A DNA stretch of 64,000 nucleotides, taken from contig NZ_SDHX01000001.1 of NCBI RefSeq assembly GCF_004118375.1, forward strand, positions 2,917,693-2,981,692. Direction: 5' to 3'. A model generated the notes under the pieces. That model was not told the origin of the DNA. It did no database searches and was given only the letters and a program-made list of their open reading frames with translations. Below, one piece after another: positions 41,798-50,257 of this stretch. Every line of letters starts with the position of its first letter. Position 1 is the first letter of the stretch. A program made the position numbers and the translations under genes. Source of the DNA: Oleiharenicola lentus (GTDB lineage: Bacteria > Verrucomicrobiota > Verrucomicrobiia > Opitutales > Opitutaceae).

Positions 41798-42065
41798 GGC
41801 CGGTCTCCGACCGGCCGATGCAGGCGCGCGCATCGTTAGAGCCTTTTCAGAAAAGGCGTAGCCGCGCTTGAGCCGCAGGCGAAAGCGTGGTCAGGGGACG
41901 ACCACTTTGTCGCTGCGCTCCAAAGCGGCTACACTTCTTTTTAACTGCTCTAGTGGCCGCGTTGCGGCACGGCAAAAACGTGGTCGTTGCCGGACCACGC
42001 TTTCGCCCTGCTGCGCAGGACTCAGGCGCGGTTACCAATAACCGGCCGGCGAAGACCGGCCCTAC
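41794..42065. repeat. 272-base compound palindrome with GTAGGGCCGGTC ends
   Basis: Begins GTAGGGCCGGTC and ends GACCGGCCCTAC, a perfect 12-bp terminal inverted repeat filling the convergent gap between the DUF5107 and sugar-binding genes. Internally GGCGAAAGCGTGGTC (41878-41892) pairs perfectly with 41993-42007, and a local hairpin (41902-41932) pairs CCACTTTG with CAAAGCGG. The left end contains the upstream stop codon. Confidence 0.9.
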
Positions 42066-42070
42066 CCGCC

Positions 42071-43018
42071 TCACTTCGGCAGCCACTTCTCCCAGTTCTT
42101 CGCGAAGGCGTCCACGTTGGCCTTGGTGATCGCGGTCAGCTCGGTGTCCTCGATCACTTTGGCCGGCGACTGCTTGAAGTGCAGTTTCTCGACCAGTCGC
42201 TCCACCGCGCGCCAGCCGTAGCCATAGACGTCCTGCGAGAGCAGCATCTGCACGTGGCCGCTGCGCACGTAGGGCAGCTGCGGCGGCAGGGCGTCAACCG
42301 ACACGCACTGGATCGTGCCCGGCGGCCACTTCAGCGCCCGGTCGGTGAAGAGCGGCCAGCCGCCGAGAAAACCCCAGCCCGTGATGTCGGGGTTGGCCTG
42401 CATGACCTGCTCGATCTTCGCGACGGCATCGAGCGGCGTCTCCTTGTGGTAGAAAATGTCGAGCAGCCTGATGCCCGGATGACGCTTCGCCGCGGCGCGG
42501 AAACCGGCGGCGCGTTGCTGGAGGTTCACGGCATTGGGATTGCCATCAATCGCCGCGACCACGCCGTGCCCGCCGAGCAATTTGGCCAGTTCGTCGAACG
42601 TGCGTTCGCCGCACGCGAAGTCATCAATGCCGATCGAGACCATGCGCTTGCTGGCCGGGGCGTCGCCGGAAAAAGTCACGACCGGGAGCCCGGCGTCCAC
42701 GGCTTTGTTGATCGCGTCGGTGAGTTTATTGGCGTCGGAGCAGCTCACGATGATGCCGTCGGCGCCCGACAGGACCAGCTGTTCGATGAAGTCGGCCTGC
42801 TTCTGTGCGTCCTCCTCGTTGGGCGTGCGCCAGTCGATCTTGATCGTGATGCCGTGCTTCGCACCGAGTTCGCGGGCCGCGTCGTTGGCGCCGGCGCGGG
42901 CCGCCTCGAAGAACTGGTTGCCCTGCGACTTGGCCACCATGCCGAGCGTGTAGGTGTCGGCCGCATGGAGCGCAGCGGTGAACAGGCCCAGGGCGAGAAC
43001 GAACAGGCGGGATAGCAT
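42071..43018 (-). CDS. Periplasmic sugar-binding protein (ABC-type, RbsB-like)
   Basis: 315 residues with an N-terminal signal peptide (MLSRLFVLALGLFTAALHA). The type I periplasmic binding fold is recognisable: YTLGMVAKSQGNQFFEAARAG at the start, DAQKQADFIEQLVLSGADGIIV, and GIDDFACGERTFDEL. It would bind a sugar for an ABC importer or a sensor. No ABC permease or ATPase is adjacent, so it may serve a distant transporter or a chemoreceptor. A GTG nine bases upstream is an alternative start. Confidence 0.85.
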   Translation of the reverse strand: MLSRLFVLALGLFTAALHAADTYTLGMVAKSQGNQFFEAARAGANDAARELGAKHGITIKIDWRTPNEEDAQKQADFIEQLVLSGADGIIVSCSDANKLTDAINKAVDAGLPVVTFSGDAPASKRMVSIGIDDFACGERTFDELAKLLGGHGVVAAIDGNPNAVNLQQRAAGFRAAAKRHPGIRLLDIFYHKETPLDAVAKIEQVMQANPDITGWGFLGGWPLFTDRALKWPPGTIQCVSVDALPPQLPYVRSGHVQMLLSQDVYGYGWRAVERLVEKLHFKQSPAKVIEDTELTAITKANVDAFAKNWEKWLPK

Positions 43019-43090
43019 GCGCCGCACCCTAGCGGTCGCCCGCCAAAATGAAACCGCAGAAACGCCGGCGGGCGTTTTTCACCCCGGACC

Positions 43091-43486
43091 TCAGCTCTGC
43101 TTCGGAATCCGGCGGCTGGCCTCGGCGGAGGCCTGCCAGGAACCCGTCCCGCGCGGTCGAGGCGGCAAAGCCACGGTTGCCACGCCGACATTCGTGTATT
43201 CCGCCTCTTCACCCAGCTCCGCGCTGCCGCCAATCTCCAACGGCCCCAGCACGATCTCCTCCACGGGAACGCTGAACTTTCCGGCCGCAGCTGCGCGCAA
43301 GGTTTCCCGCAACACGGATTGGGGCGGCATGAGACCGCCGCCGCCGGTGCTCACCTCTCCCAGCAGCACCAGCGACGGATCAGAGGGAGCCGCAAACGAG
43401 CGCATGTGCGCCTCCACGATGGCAGCGCAACCGGACACGATAATCACACAGACGACGAGCAGACCCAGGCGAAGGAGGGCTTTCAT
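43091..43486 (-). CDS. Small lipoprotein, unknown function
   Basis: 131 residues with a lipoprotein signal (MKALLRLGLLVVCVIIVSGC, lipidated Cys20) from ATG 43486. The mature part contains a short conserved-looking stretch (VPVEEIVLGPLEIGGSAELG) and no recognisable domain. It is transcribed in the same direction as the sugar-binding protein gene, 72 bases ahead of it, and divergently from the esterase gene. I do not recognise the family. Confidence 0.55.
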   Translation of the reverse strand: MKALLRLGLLVVCVIIVSGCAAIVEAHMRSFAAPSDPSLVLLGEVSTGGGGLMPPQSVLRETLRAAAAGKFSVPVEEIVLGPLEIGGSAELGEEAEYTNVGVATVALPPRPRGTGSWQASAEASRRIPKQS

Positions 43487-43622
43487 GCAGACGGGGTTAG
43501 GGGATAATGATTGCCGGTGGCCCAACCGACACCGTTACGACACAGGCACTCTGCCCAAGTTCCTCAGCAAATTTTTTGCATACCGCCGCGAACCGCCCAT
43601 CCTGACCGCGCCCCCTTACCCA

Positions 43623-44759
43623 ATGCCTACCCTGCCCCGCCTTGTCTTCGTCCTCGCCTTGATTGTCGCTGCTTCCGCCTTTGCCACCGACGCGTCCCTC
43701 CCGCCCCTCCCCGCCCCACAGCGCGTCCCGGCTCCCGGTCCGAAGAGCGACGCCCCTTACGCGCCGCAGGCCGTGCTGCCCGGCGGCGTGGTCATCCCGC
43801 TTTACCCCGCCGGCTCGCCTTACCTGAAACCCGACAAGATCACTGAGCCCGAAGTCTATCAGCTGTGGGGGCCCGCGCTCGTCGGCGCCGTCACGAACAT
43901 CCACAACCCCTCGCTCGAGTTTCACGCGGGCAACAGCCAGCTCAACACCGGCGCGGTCGTCATCCTCGCGGGCGGCGGCGGCCACCGCACGCTCAACGTC
44001 GGCGAGGCCTCCCCGCTCGTGCAGTTCCTCGCCCATCAGGGCGTGAGCAGCGTCATCCTCCGCAACCGCCTGCGCAGCGACGGCTACGAGCCCAAAACCG
44101 ACGGGGTGAACGACGCCCTCCAGGCCATCAAGCTCGTGCGCGCCTACGCCAAGGAATGGAAACTCGATCCGGCCAAGGTCGGCATCATGGGCTTCTCCGC
44201 CGGCGCCGAGCTGGCCATGAACGCCGCACTGCGCTGGGAGGACTTCGACCGCGTCAACGACACGCCCGGCAACCCGCTGGCCAAGGTTTCATCGCGCCCG
44301 GACTTCGTCGGCAGCATCTATCCCGGCCCATCGCTCTTTTTCCGCGCCGAGCAAAAACCCGCCATCCCGCGCGCCATGCCCCCGGTCTTCATCGCCTGCG
44401 CCGGTCAGGGCGACTGGATCCACGCGGTGTGGGCGATCGAGTTCTACGAGGCCCTGCTGATGGACGGCGTGCCCAACATCGAGATGCTCCTCTACGCGCG
44501 CGGCCGCCATCCCGGCGACAAGACCGCGCCCGGCGAGCCGCCGGCCACCGGCAGCATCAGCAACATGGGCGGCATCCCCTACGGCACCTGGTCGGCCCGT
44601 TTCCTCGACTGGTTCCGTGACCTCGGCTTCCTCGGCGCCCCCGGCGTCGAAACCTTGGCCGCCCGGGACGTCGCCGCCAGTCTGGACCGCCAGCCGCGCT
44701 CCTTCCGCCCGCCCGGACCGCCTCCCGCGCCCGCGCCCGCGCCGGCCAAGGCGCCGTGA
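43623..44759 (+). CDS. Secreted alpha/beta-hydrolase, acetyl-xylan-esterase-like
   Basis: 378 residues with a signal peptide (MPTLPRLVFVLALIVAASAFA). The catalytic machinery of an alpha/beta hydrolase is readable: oxyanion-region VVILAGGGGHRTL, nucleophile Ser192 in GFSAG, a candidate Asp264 in CAGQGDWIHAV, and His296 in YARGRHPGDK. The sequence style resembles bacterial carbohydrate esterases (CE10-like) rather than lipases. A Pro/Ala-rich low-complexity tail ends the protein. Export next to a sugar-binding protein suggests polysaccharide deacetylation; the substrate is inference. Confidence 0.8.
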   Translation: MPTLPRLVFVLALIVAASAFATDASLPPLPAPQRVPAPGPKSDAPYAPQAVLPGGVVIPLYPAGSPYLKPDKITEPEVYQLWGPALVGAVTNIHNPSLEFHAGNSQLNTGAVVILAGGGGHRTLNVGEASPLVQFLAHQGVSSVILRNRLRSDGYEPKTDGVNDALQAIKLVRAYAKEWKLDPAKVGIMGFSAGAELAMNAALRWEDFDRVNDTPGNPLAKVSSRPDFVGSIYPGPSLFFRAEQKPAIPRAMPPVFIACAGQGDWIHAVWAIEFYEALLMDGVPNIEMLLYARGRHPGDKTAPGEPPATGSISNMGGIPYGTWSARFLDWFRDLGFLGAPGVETLAARDVAASLDRQPRSFRPPGPPPAPAPAPAKAP

Positions 44760-44806
44760 AAGCCTGATCTTTGCACGAGCTCTGCCGTACGTCGAAAGTT
44801 TCGCAA

Positions 44807-47257
44807 TTATTGCGGGAGAAGCCCAAGTCTCGCCTTTGACTGCTCGTGGCCGGCCTCGGCTGCTTTCTCATACCATTTCCGAGCCTGCTGAAAATCCTGC
44901 ACCAGCCCTTCGCCGCGCTGATATAGCGAGCCGAGGAAAAACATCGCATCCACAACTCCGGCTTCAGCCGCCTTCTCACACCATTCTCGGGCCTGCTGAA
45001 AATCCCTTTCTCCGCCTGCTCCTCGCCCATACATGATCGCGAGATTGAACATAGCTTGGCCGTCGCCTACCAACGCCGCTCTTTCATACCAGATCCGCGC
45101 CTGCACTTCGTCTTTTGGGGCATCATCCGCACCACCATAGGATGCTCCGAGGCTAAACATGCCCGAAGCGTTCCCTTGACGAGCGGATTGTAAATACCAA
45201 TGCCGCGCTGTCGTGTAATCGCGCGGCACGCCTCGGCCAGTGGCATAGAGCACACCGAGATTGTTCATCGCGGTAACGTCCCCCGCGGCGGCAGCCTTTT
45301 CATACCATTCCCGAGCCCGCTGATAGTCTAACTCTACTCCTTCTCCGGCCTCAAACATGAGACCCAGGTTGTTCATCGCCTTGCCACTGCCCGCGGCGGC
45401 AGCCCGTTCATACCAATGACGTGCCAGTTGAAAGTCCTGCGCCCCGCCCTCGGCCCGCTTATACATCAGGCCGAGATTGAACATAGCCTCCCTTTCTCCG
45501 GCTTCAGCCGCCTTCTGATACCACTGCCGCGCCCGCTGGTAATCCCGATCTCCTCCATCGCCGTCTGCATACATGGCCGCGAGATTATACATGGCCAGAC
45601 GGTGGCCCGCCAATGCAGCCTTTTCATACCAAACACGCGCCTGCACCTCGTCTTTGGACGCGCCATTGCCGCTCGCATGGGAGGCACCTAGATTAAACAT
45701 AGCCAGCGCGCTTCCGTTGGCTGCGGCCTTAAAATACCACTGCCGCGCCAGAGCGACGTCCTGCACGACACCCTTTCCGTCGGCATAAATCACACCCAGA
45801 TTGACCATGGCACCGTCATCACCGGCGTTGGCCGCTCTTTCATACCATTCTCGGGCGCGATGGTAGTCCTGCGGCACGCCGGTGCCATGCTCGTAAAGTT
45901 TAGCCAGAGCAGCCATACCTTCGCGGCTGCCGGCCACCGCCGCTTTCTCAAACCATTCTCGGGCCAACATGTAATCTTGCGGCACGCCATCGCCAAAATA
46001 GTAGAGAATTCCTAGATTGTGCATCGCGTCGAAGTTTCCCTGCGCGGCGGCCATCTCCTGCAAATCTCGATTTTTCCCGAGATCGCGCACGCCCATGCGT
46101 CCGCTGAAATAGATCACACCGAGCTTGACCATCGCGTCGCTGTTCCCCGCTGCAATCGCGCGTTCATACCACGCACATGCCTTCGACAAGTCCGTCGGTC
46201 CTCCCCGACCATTTTCGAGAAGCCCAGCCAGAGCGACTATGGCGGTGACGTCACCAGCCTCAGCCGCCTTTTCATACCAATGGCGGGCTTGCGGAAGATC
46301 CTGCGGACCGCCGTGCCCTTGCTCGAGGAGCAAACCAAAATTATACATCGCGTTCATGTCACCGGCCTCAGCCGCCTCTTCAAACCAATGGCGGGCCATA
46401 CCCAGATCTTGTGCACCGCCTTTTCCATCAAAGTAGAATTCCGCCAGTTTTCCCATGGCAACCTTGTTGCCAGCCACCGCTGCGCTTTTGAAATACTGAC
46501 GGGCGAGTTCCAAGTCCGCCGACACCCCGTCGCCATTCTCATACATCTGTCCAAGGTTGCCGATTGCATCGGGATCTCCCAGGGCGGCGGCAGTTTCGAA
46601 CAACAGAAGGGCCTTGGCATAGTCCTGCGCAACTCCATGGCCTTGGCTATAAAGGCGGCCCAGATTGTTCATCGCTAACCTGTTTCCAAGAGCGACGGCT
46701 TGCTCATACCAATACAGGGCTCCGACGAAGTCCGGTGCACCATCCCCGTTCTCATGACAGAGCCAACCCAGATTGTTCATGGCGTCACTCACTCCCTTCT
46801 CGGCCGCCCGCATATACCAATAGCGGGCCTTTTCGAGATCACGCGGCACTCCGTCCCCGTTGGCATAATGCCAGCCCATCGTGTAGAGAGCGTTGGCACT
46901 GCCAGCGTTGATCGCCCGGTCATACCACTCCCGCGCCACCGCGAAATCAGCGGGGACCCCATGCCCCCTTGAATGCAGCATTCCCAGTCGATACATTGCC
47001 TCGCTGTTGCCTGCCTTGGCGGCCTCCTCGAAGTGCCCCTTTGCCGAGGCATAATCCTGCTCTTGCTCGCTTACCAATCCCATCAACAGCGCCATTGCTC
47101 CCGTTTCAGGATCAGCTCCCTCCTTGGATTCGGAACCCTTCGCCGAGGCCGGGTCTCTTTGCGACCGATCACCCGGTGATTGACACCCAGGAAACAGGGC
47201 GAAGCTGCCGATGAACAGGAGAATGACCCAGGGTCTTTTTCGAATGCTCGAACACAT
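44807..47257 (-). CDS. Lipoprotein with 20 consecutive Sel1-like repeats
   Basis: 816 residues from ATG 47257, which has a Shine-Dalgarno-like AGG six bases upstream and gives a lipoprotein signal ending FALFPGC (Cys25). After a short linker the protein is made entirely of 20 Sel1-type TPR-like repeats of exactly 36 residues (AMxNLGxLYxxGxGVxxD followed by ARxWYEKAAxAG). Blocks of five repeats look duplicated. Sel1 proteins act as scaffolds for protein complexes, often in secretion, cell-envelope or host-interaction contexts. GC content is somewhat below the surrounding genes. An ATG at 47284 is a possible alternative start. Confidence 0.9.
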   Translation of the reverse strand: MCSSIRKRPWVILLFIGSFALFPGCQSPGDRSQRDPASAKGSESKEGADPETGAMALLMGLVSEQEQDYASAKGHFEEAAKAGNSEAMYRLGMLHSRGHGVPADFAVAREWYDRAINAGSANALYTMGWHYANGDGVPRDLEKARYWYMRAAEKGVSDAMNNLGWLCHENGDGAPDFVGALYWYEQAVALGNRLAMNNLGRLYSQGHGVAQDYAKALLLFETAAALGDPDAIGNLGQMYENGDGVSADLELARQYFKSAAVAGNKVAMGKLAEFYFDGKGGAQDLGMARHWFEEAAEAGDMNAMYNFGLLLEQGHGGPQDLPQARHWYEKAAEAGDVTAIVALAGLLENGRGGPTDLSKACAWYERAIAAGNSDAMVKLGVIYFSGRMGVRDLGKNRDLQEMAAAQGNFDAMHNLGILYYFGDGVPQDYMLAREWFEKAAVAGSREGMAALAKLYEHGTGVPQDYHRAREWYERAANAGDDGAMVNLGVIYADGKGVVQDVALARQWYFKAAANGSALAMFNLGASHASGNGASKDEVQARVWYEKAALAGHRLAMYNLAAMYADGDGGDRDYQRARQWYQKAAEAGEREAMFNLGLMYKRAEGGAQDFQLARHWYERAAAAGSGKAMNNLGLMFEAGEGVELDYQRAREWYEKAAAAGDVTAMNNLGVLYATGRGVPRDYTTARHWYLQSARQGNASGMFSLGASYGGADDAPKDEVQARIWYERAALVGDGQAMFNLAIMYGRGAGGERDFQQAREWCEKAAEAGVVDAMFFLGSLYQRGEGLVQDFQQARKWYEKAAEAGHEQSKARLGLLPQ

Positions 47258-47459
47258 GCACCTAATCCGCCTGACGTTGATCATTTCAGAAACCTTATGG
47301 GTAAGGGCAACTTCGTCGAACCAGTATTCGGCCCCTGAAAGCAATGTCGCACCCGAGTAAGAATGAATGTGCCCCCGCGCCGCAATGGCGGATGAAAACT
47401 ACCCCAATGTGGGAACGCCCATGTCCGGCAACACCTAGCCGATCCGAAGGCCACCAAAC

Positions 47460-47996
47460 TCAATCCAGCCGCGGGAACAAAAACGTGCCCATCGACTGGA
47501 ACACCGGGCCGAAAAAAGTCGGCTTGAGCTTCTGCACGTTCACCTGGAGCAGGCGGTGCGTGGTGACGTTTTCGAGGACGAGCACATACTCGTCGTTGCC
47601 GAACTTGCCAGGCTTGAGGTGGAGCTGGACGCGCCGGTCGCGCACGGAGTAGCCGCTCTCGCGGGTCCAAACCGGGTTCCAAATCTTTTCGCCGTCGCGG
47701 TCGAGGAATTCGACCGAAAGCGCCTTTTCGTCGTGCGTGATCCGGATCTCACGCGTCCGCTCCTGCAGCAGTCGGGCCATGCCCGGGTTGAACTCCAGGC
47801 TCAGGAGCGCATGCAACGAGATCACGGCCGGAGTCGGCTGACCCTCGGGGATCGACGCGGCCGTGCCGGCATCGTCATAGACCCCGGTCAGGTCAGGCGG
47901 CGCCGGTGGCAGGGCGACCTGCGCGGCAGGGAGCCGGTGCGCGCCAAAAAATACGGAGACAAGTGCACAAAGAAGAAGGCGGCGGTGCATAGACAT
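47460..47996 (-). CDS. Secreted hypothetical protein
   Basis: 178 residues with a signal peptide (MSMHRRLLLCALVSVFFGAHRLPAAQ). The mature part has alternating strands (REIRITHDEKALSVEFLDRDG, RRVQLHLKPGKFGNDEYVLV and LLQVNVQKLKPTFF), suggesting a beta-rich secreted domain. I do not recognise the family. The upstream side carries a TGTAGGG repeat element; the downstream gene, 200 bases away, is the Sel1 lipoprotein. Confidence 0.5.
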   Translation of the reverse strand: MSMHRRLLLCALVSVFFGAHRLPAAQVALPPAPPDLTGVYDDAGTAASIPEGQPTPAVISLHALLSLEFNPGMARLLQERTREIRITHDEKALSVEFLDRDGEKIWNPVWTRESGYSVRDRRVQLHLKPGKFGNDEYVLVLENVTTHRLLQVNVQKLKPTFFGPVFQSMGTFLFPRLD

Positions 47997-48056
47997 GGGA
48001 GACGTCCTCGCGTCCATTATCGCCGGATTTCGCCGCAAAGCCACCCCTTTTCCGTC

Positions 48057-48162
48057 TGTAGGGCGGGTTCTCCGACGGAGGCTTGGCGGAGATGGCGAAG
48101 CAACCCCGCCTACGTTCGTTCGTGATGCCACCCAAGGCGGGGTTCGGAGACCCCGCCCTACA
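48057..48162. repeat. TGTAGGGCGGG...CCCCGCCCTACA element
   Basis: 106-base element starting TGTAGGGCGGG and ending CCCGCCCTACA. An internal 49-base stretch (48070-48118) is repeated in inverted orientation at 49561-49609 with one mismatch. It lies between divergent hypothetical genes. Confidence 0.88.
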
Positions 48163-48256
48163 GGCTTGATACTGGAGGAGCCCGGGCATCAGGCCATTGT
48201 TTGACCGGAACGACATTTGCGGGGACTGTGCCGGTGACCACGTTGCCCCCTTCCCC

Positions 48257-49018
48257 ATGAAACTGCGCCTCCTTCCCGCCCTGCTCCTTGCTTCGCTGCT
48301 CGCCCCTCTCCCAGCCCTTTTTGGACAGGCCGCCACGCCTCCGGAGACCATTTCCGCCTCCTGCCTGATCGCGCTGGGCCGGCCGGCCGGCGAAGCCGAT
48401 CTGACCCAGCAAGCCTACGCCGGCAAAGCCCTGGCGCAGTTGATCGAAATGCACCGGGACAACCTGCGCAGTGATGCCGCACTTCAGGACGCCGTGTATG
48501 TGCAGGCCTATCGGGATGCGACGGGCGCGCACCAGGGATTCAAGGCCGGCAGCGCGCACCCCAAGGGCGTCACCTATGCCGAGGCTGTGAAGGCCGAATT
48601 GGCCAAACTGGCCACCCAGCCCGACGCCTACCGCGAGGTCATCAACCGCGCCTACCAGCTCGTGATCCGGCGCGACGCCTATCCCGAGGAGATCGCCTAC
48701 TGGAAACCCTACGGCACCCTGCCCTACGTCGTCCTCGTCGGCGCGATCGAGAACTGGGCGTTTCGCAACCAGCCCGGCCTGATGGTCACGACCGGCACGC
48801 CCTCCATCGCCGTGAACAGCCGTTTTCTCCGCACCCAGCGCGTGCCGCTCGCGCTCGCCAACGAGGCCCGCGAACTCCTCGGGCTGCCGGTCTGGACCGA
48901 CGTCGCCCGCCAGCACAGCCCCGGCCGCAACATCGTCGCCGTCGGCGCCAAGGACATCGAAAGCGTCGGCGGCGTGCACTTCCTGCTCGTCGGCGGCGGT
49001 CCCCTGTCGGGGAACTGA
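48257..49018 (+). CDS. Secreted protein with DUF4214-like segment
   Basis: 253 residues with a signal peptide (MKLRLLPALLLASLLAPLPALFGQA). The middle portion (REVINRAYQLVIRRDAYPEEIAYWKPYG) resembles the helical unit of DUF4214-type or phycobilisome-linker-like modules, in which YxLVxxRxAxPEExxYW recurs. The remainder is unrecognised. No lipobox or anchor is visible. It is bracketed by repeat elements at 48057 and 49038. Function unknown. Confidence 0.55.
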   Translation: MKLRLLPALLLASLLAPLPALFGQAATPPETISASCLIALGRPAGEADLTQQAYAGKALAQLIEMHRDNLRSDAALQDAVYVQAYRDATGAHQGFKAGSAHPKGVTYAEAVKAELAKLATQPDAYREVINRAYQLVIRRDAYPEEIAYWKPYGTLPYVVLVGAIENWAFRNQPGLMVTTGTPSIAVNSRFLRTQRVPLALANEARELLGLPVWTDVARQHSPGRNIVAVGAKDIESVGGVHFLLVGGGPLSGN

Positions 49019-49037
49019 TCCCTGGGTTGAGCCTGGG

Positions 49038-49120
49038 TAAGGTGGAGCGACCTGCTCCTCAGGGCGCTTCTTGCGGCGTGAACCGCCTCGGCGCGTTGGG
49101 GAACAACGCGCCCCACCTAA
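49038..49120. repeat. GGTGGAGCG...CCACC inverted element
   Basis: Starts TAAGGTGGAGCG and ends CGCGCCCCACCTAA, an imperfect terminal inverted repeat around GC-rich internal hairpins (GCGGCGTGAACCGCC). A related pair of arms lies at 61815-61834 and 61872-61893. Confidence 0.7.
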
Positions 49121-49178
49121 GGCCGCCCGCCCACTTTACTCTTTAACCCGACACGGTGACGCCTTTCGCTCGTCGGCT

Positions 49179-49502
49179 ATGACCAAGCCCGCCTGCCCGG
49201 CCTGCACCCTCGACGATGTTCTCTCGCATCCCAACCACTGGGAATGCGCGACCTGCGGCCACGAATGGCCCAAAGAGGAAGTCCCCGAGGCCGCGCGCGT
49301 CGTCAAGGATGCCCATGGCAACGTGCTTGCCGAGGGCGACAGCATCACGGTCATCAAGGACCTCAAGCTCGGCGGCGCCCAGGTGCTCAAGGCGGGCTCC
49401 AAGGCCAAGAACATCCGCCTCGTGGACGGCGATCACGAGATCGACTGCAAGATCGACGGCATCGCCTACGGCCTGAAAGCCTGCTTCGTGAAGAAGGCCT
49501 GA
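49179..49502 (+). CDS. yjdM: PhnA/YjdM family zinc-ribbon protein
   Basis: 107 residues. An N-terminal zinc ribbon with two CxxC-type knuckles (CPACTLDDVL and WECATCGHEWP) is followed by the PhnA C-terminal domain (LAEGDSITVIKDLKLGGA, VLKAGSKAKNIRLVDGDHEIDCK and IDGIAYGLKACFVKK). It matches YjdM of E. coli throughout. Despite the historical phnA name it is not linked to phosphonate use. The ATG at 49179 is chosen because it starts the zinc ribbon. Confidence 0.92.
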   Translation: MTKPACPACTLDDVLSHPNHWECATCGHEWPKEEVPEAARVVKDAHGNVLAEGDSITVIKDLKLGGAQVLKAGSKAKNIRLVDGDHEIDCKIDGIAYGLKACFVKKA

Positions 49503-49514
49503 GTGCTCATTGAA

Positions 49515-49622
49515 TGCAGGGCGGGGTCTCCGACCCCCGCCTCGAATGCGGCACCGTCTTCGAACATAGGCGGGGTTGCTTCGCCATCTCCGCCAAGCCT
49601 CCGTCGGAGACGCCGCCCTACA
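49515..49622. repeat. TGCAGGGCGGGG...CGCCCTACA element
   Basis: 108-base element related to the one at 48057; starts TGCAGGGCGGGG and ends CGCCGCCCTACA. Contains the inverted 49-base copy (49561-49609) and hairpin GGCGGGGTCTCCGACCCCCGCC. It follows the yjdM stop codon. Confidence 0.85.
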
Positions 49623-49669
49623 ACATCCGTCGTCATCCTTAAGCGCGCCCGGAGGTCGTGCTCCCGCGC

Positions 49670-50191
49670 TCAGGCTGGCGGCAGCTTCGTCAGGCGGACC
49701 GTCGCCCGGGTCAGTTGCTCGACGCGGCGAACCTGCTCGGGATTGCTCACCCGATCGTCGGCGAAGTCTTCCGCCTCCGCATAGACAAAACGCGGCACGA
49801 TCAGGCAGCGGAAATCCAGCATCAGGCTGTTCGCCAGCGCCATCACCGACATGTAGCTCGACTTGCCGCCGGCCGCACAAAGAAACGCGACCGGCTTGTT
49901 CTCCCACGCCGAGCCGGTCAGCTCGATGAGGTTCTTCAGCGCGGCGCTGCCGTCGTAGTTGTAGATCGGCGTGGCCACGATGAGCGCGTCGGCCGCAGCG
50001 AGACGGGCTTGCACCCGCCCTACTTCGGGATCGGCGTAGGCGGACCCGCCGTCGCACAGCGGCAACGGATGCTCGCGCAGGTCGAGCACCTCGGCGGCGA
50101 CGCCTTCGGCCGCGAGCACGCGGGCGGCTTCGTGCGCCAGCAGGCGGCTCTTGCTGTCGGGATTCAGGCTGGTGGAGAGGATCAGGATCAT
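49670..50191 (-). CDS. NADPH-dependent FMN reductase
   Basis: 173-residue flavodoxin-fold reductase. FMN-phosphate loop STSLNPDSKSR near residue 7, and the central ATPIYNYDGSAALKNLIELTG block typical of NADPH-dependent FMN reductases and azoreductases. The ATG at 50191 starts MILILSTSL. It is transcribed divergently from soxR under a promoter with MerR-type geometry, so it is very probably a SoxR target responding to redox-cycling compounds. Confidence 0.88.
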   Translation of the reverse strand: MILILSTSLNPDSKSRLLAHEAARVLAAEGVAAEVLDLREHPLPLCDGGSAYADPEVGRVQARLAAADALIVATPIYNYDGSAALKNLIELTGSAWENKPVAFLCAAGGKSSYMSVMALANSLMLDFRCLIVPRFVYAEAEDFADDRVSNPEQVRRVEQLTRATVRLTKLPPA

Positions 50192-50224
50192 GAGGTTTGG
50201 TTTGCAGGTTGGTGGAAGGCCCGC

Positions 50225-50255
50225 AGGGTAGCGCCTTAACCGCACTTGAGGTCAA
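50225..50255 (-). promoter_or_regulatory. SoxR-regulated promoter of the FMN reductase gene, with SoxR box
   Basis: Read on the minus strand: -35 TTGACC (50250-50255), a 19-base spacer, and -10 TACCCT (50225-50230). The 19-bp spacer is the over-long spacing typical of MerR-family activators. The 18-base palindrome on the plus strand, CCTTAACCGCACTTGAGG (50234-50251), matches the SoxR box CCTCAAGTTAACTTGAGG at 13 of 18 positions and lies in the spacer. The soxR ATG is at 50258, so SoxR binding would also block its own transcription. Confidence 0.85.
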
Positions 50256-50257
50256 CC

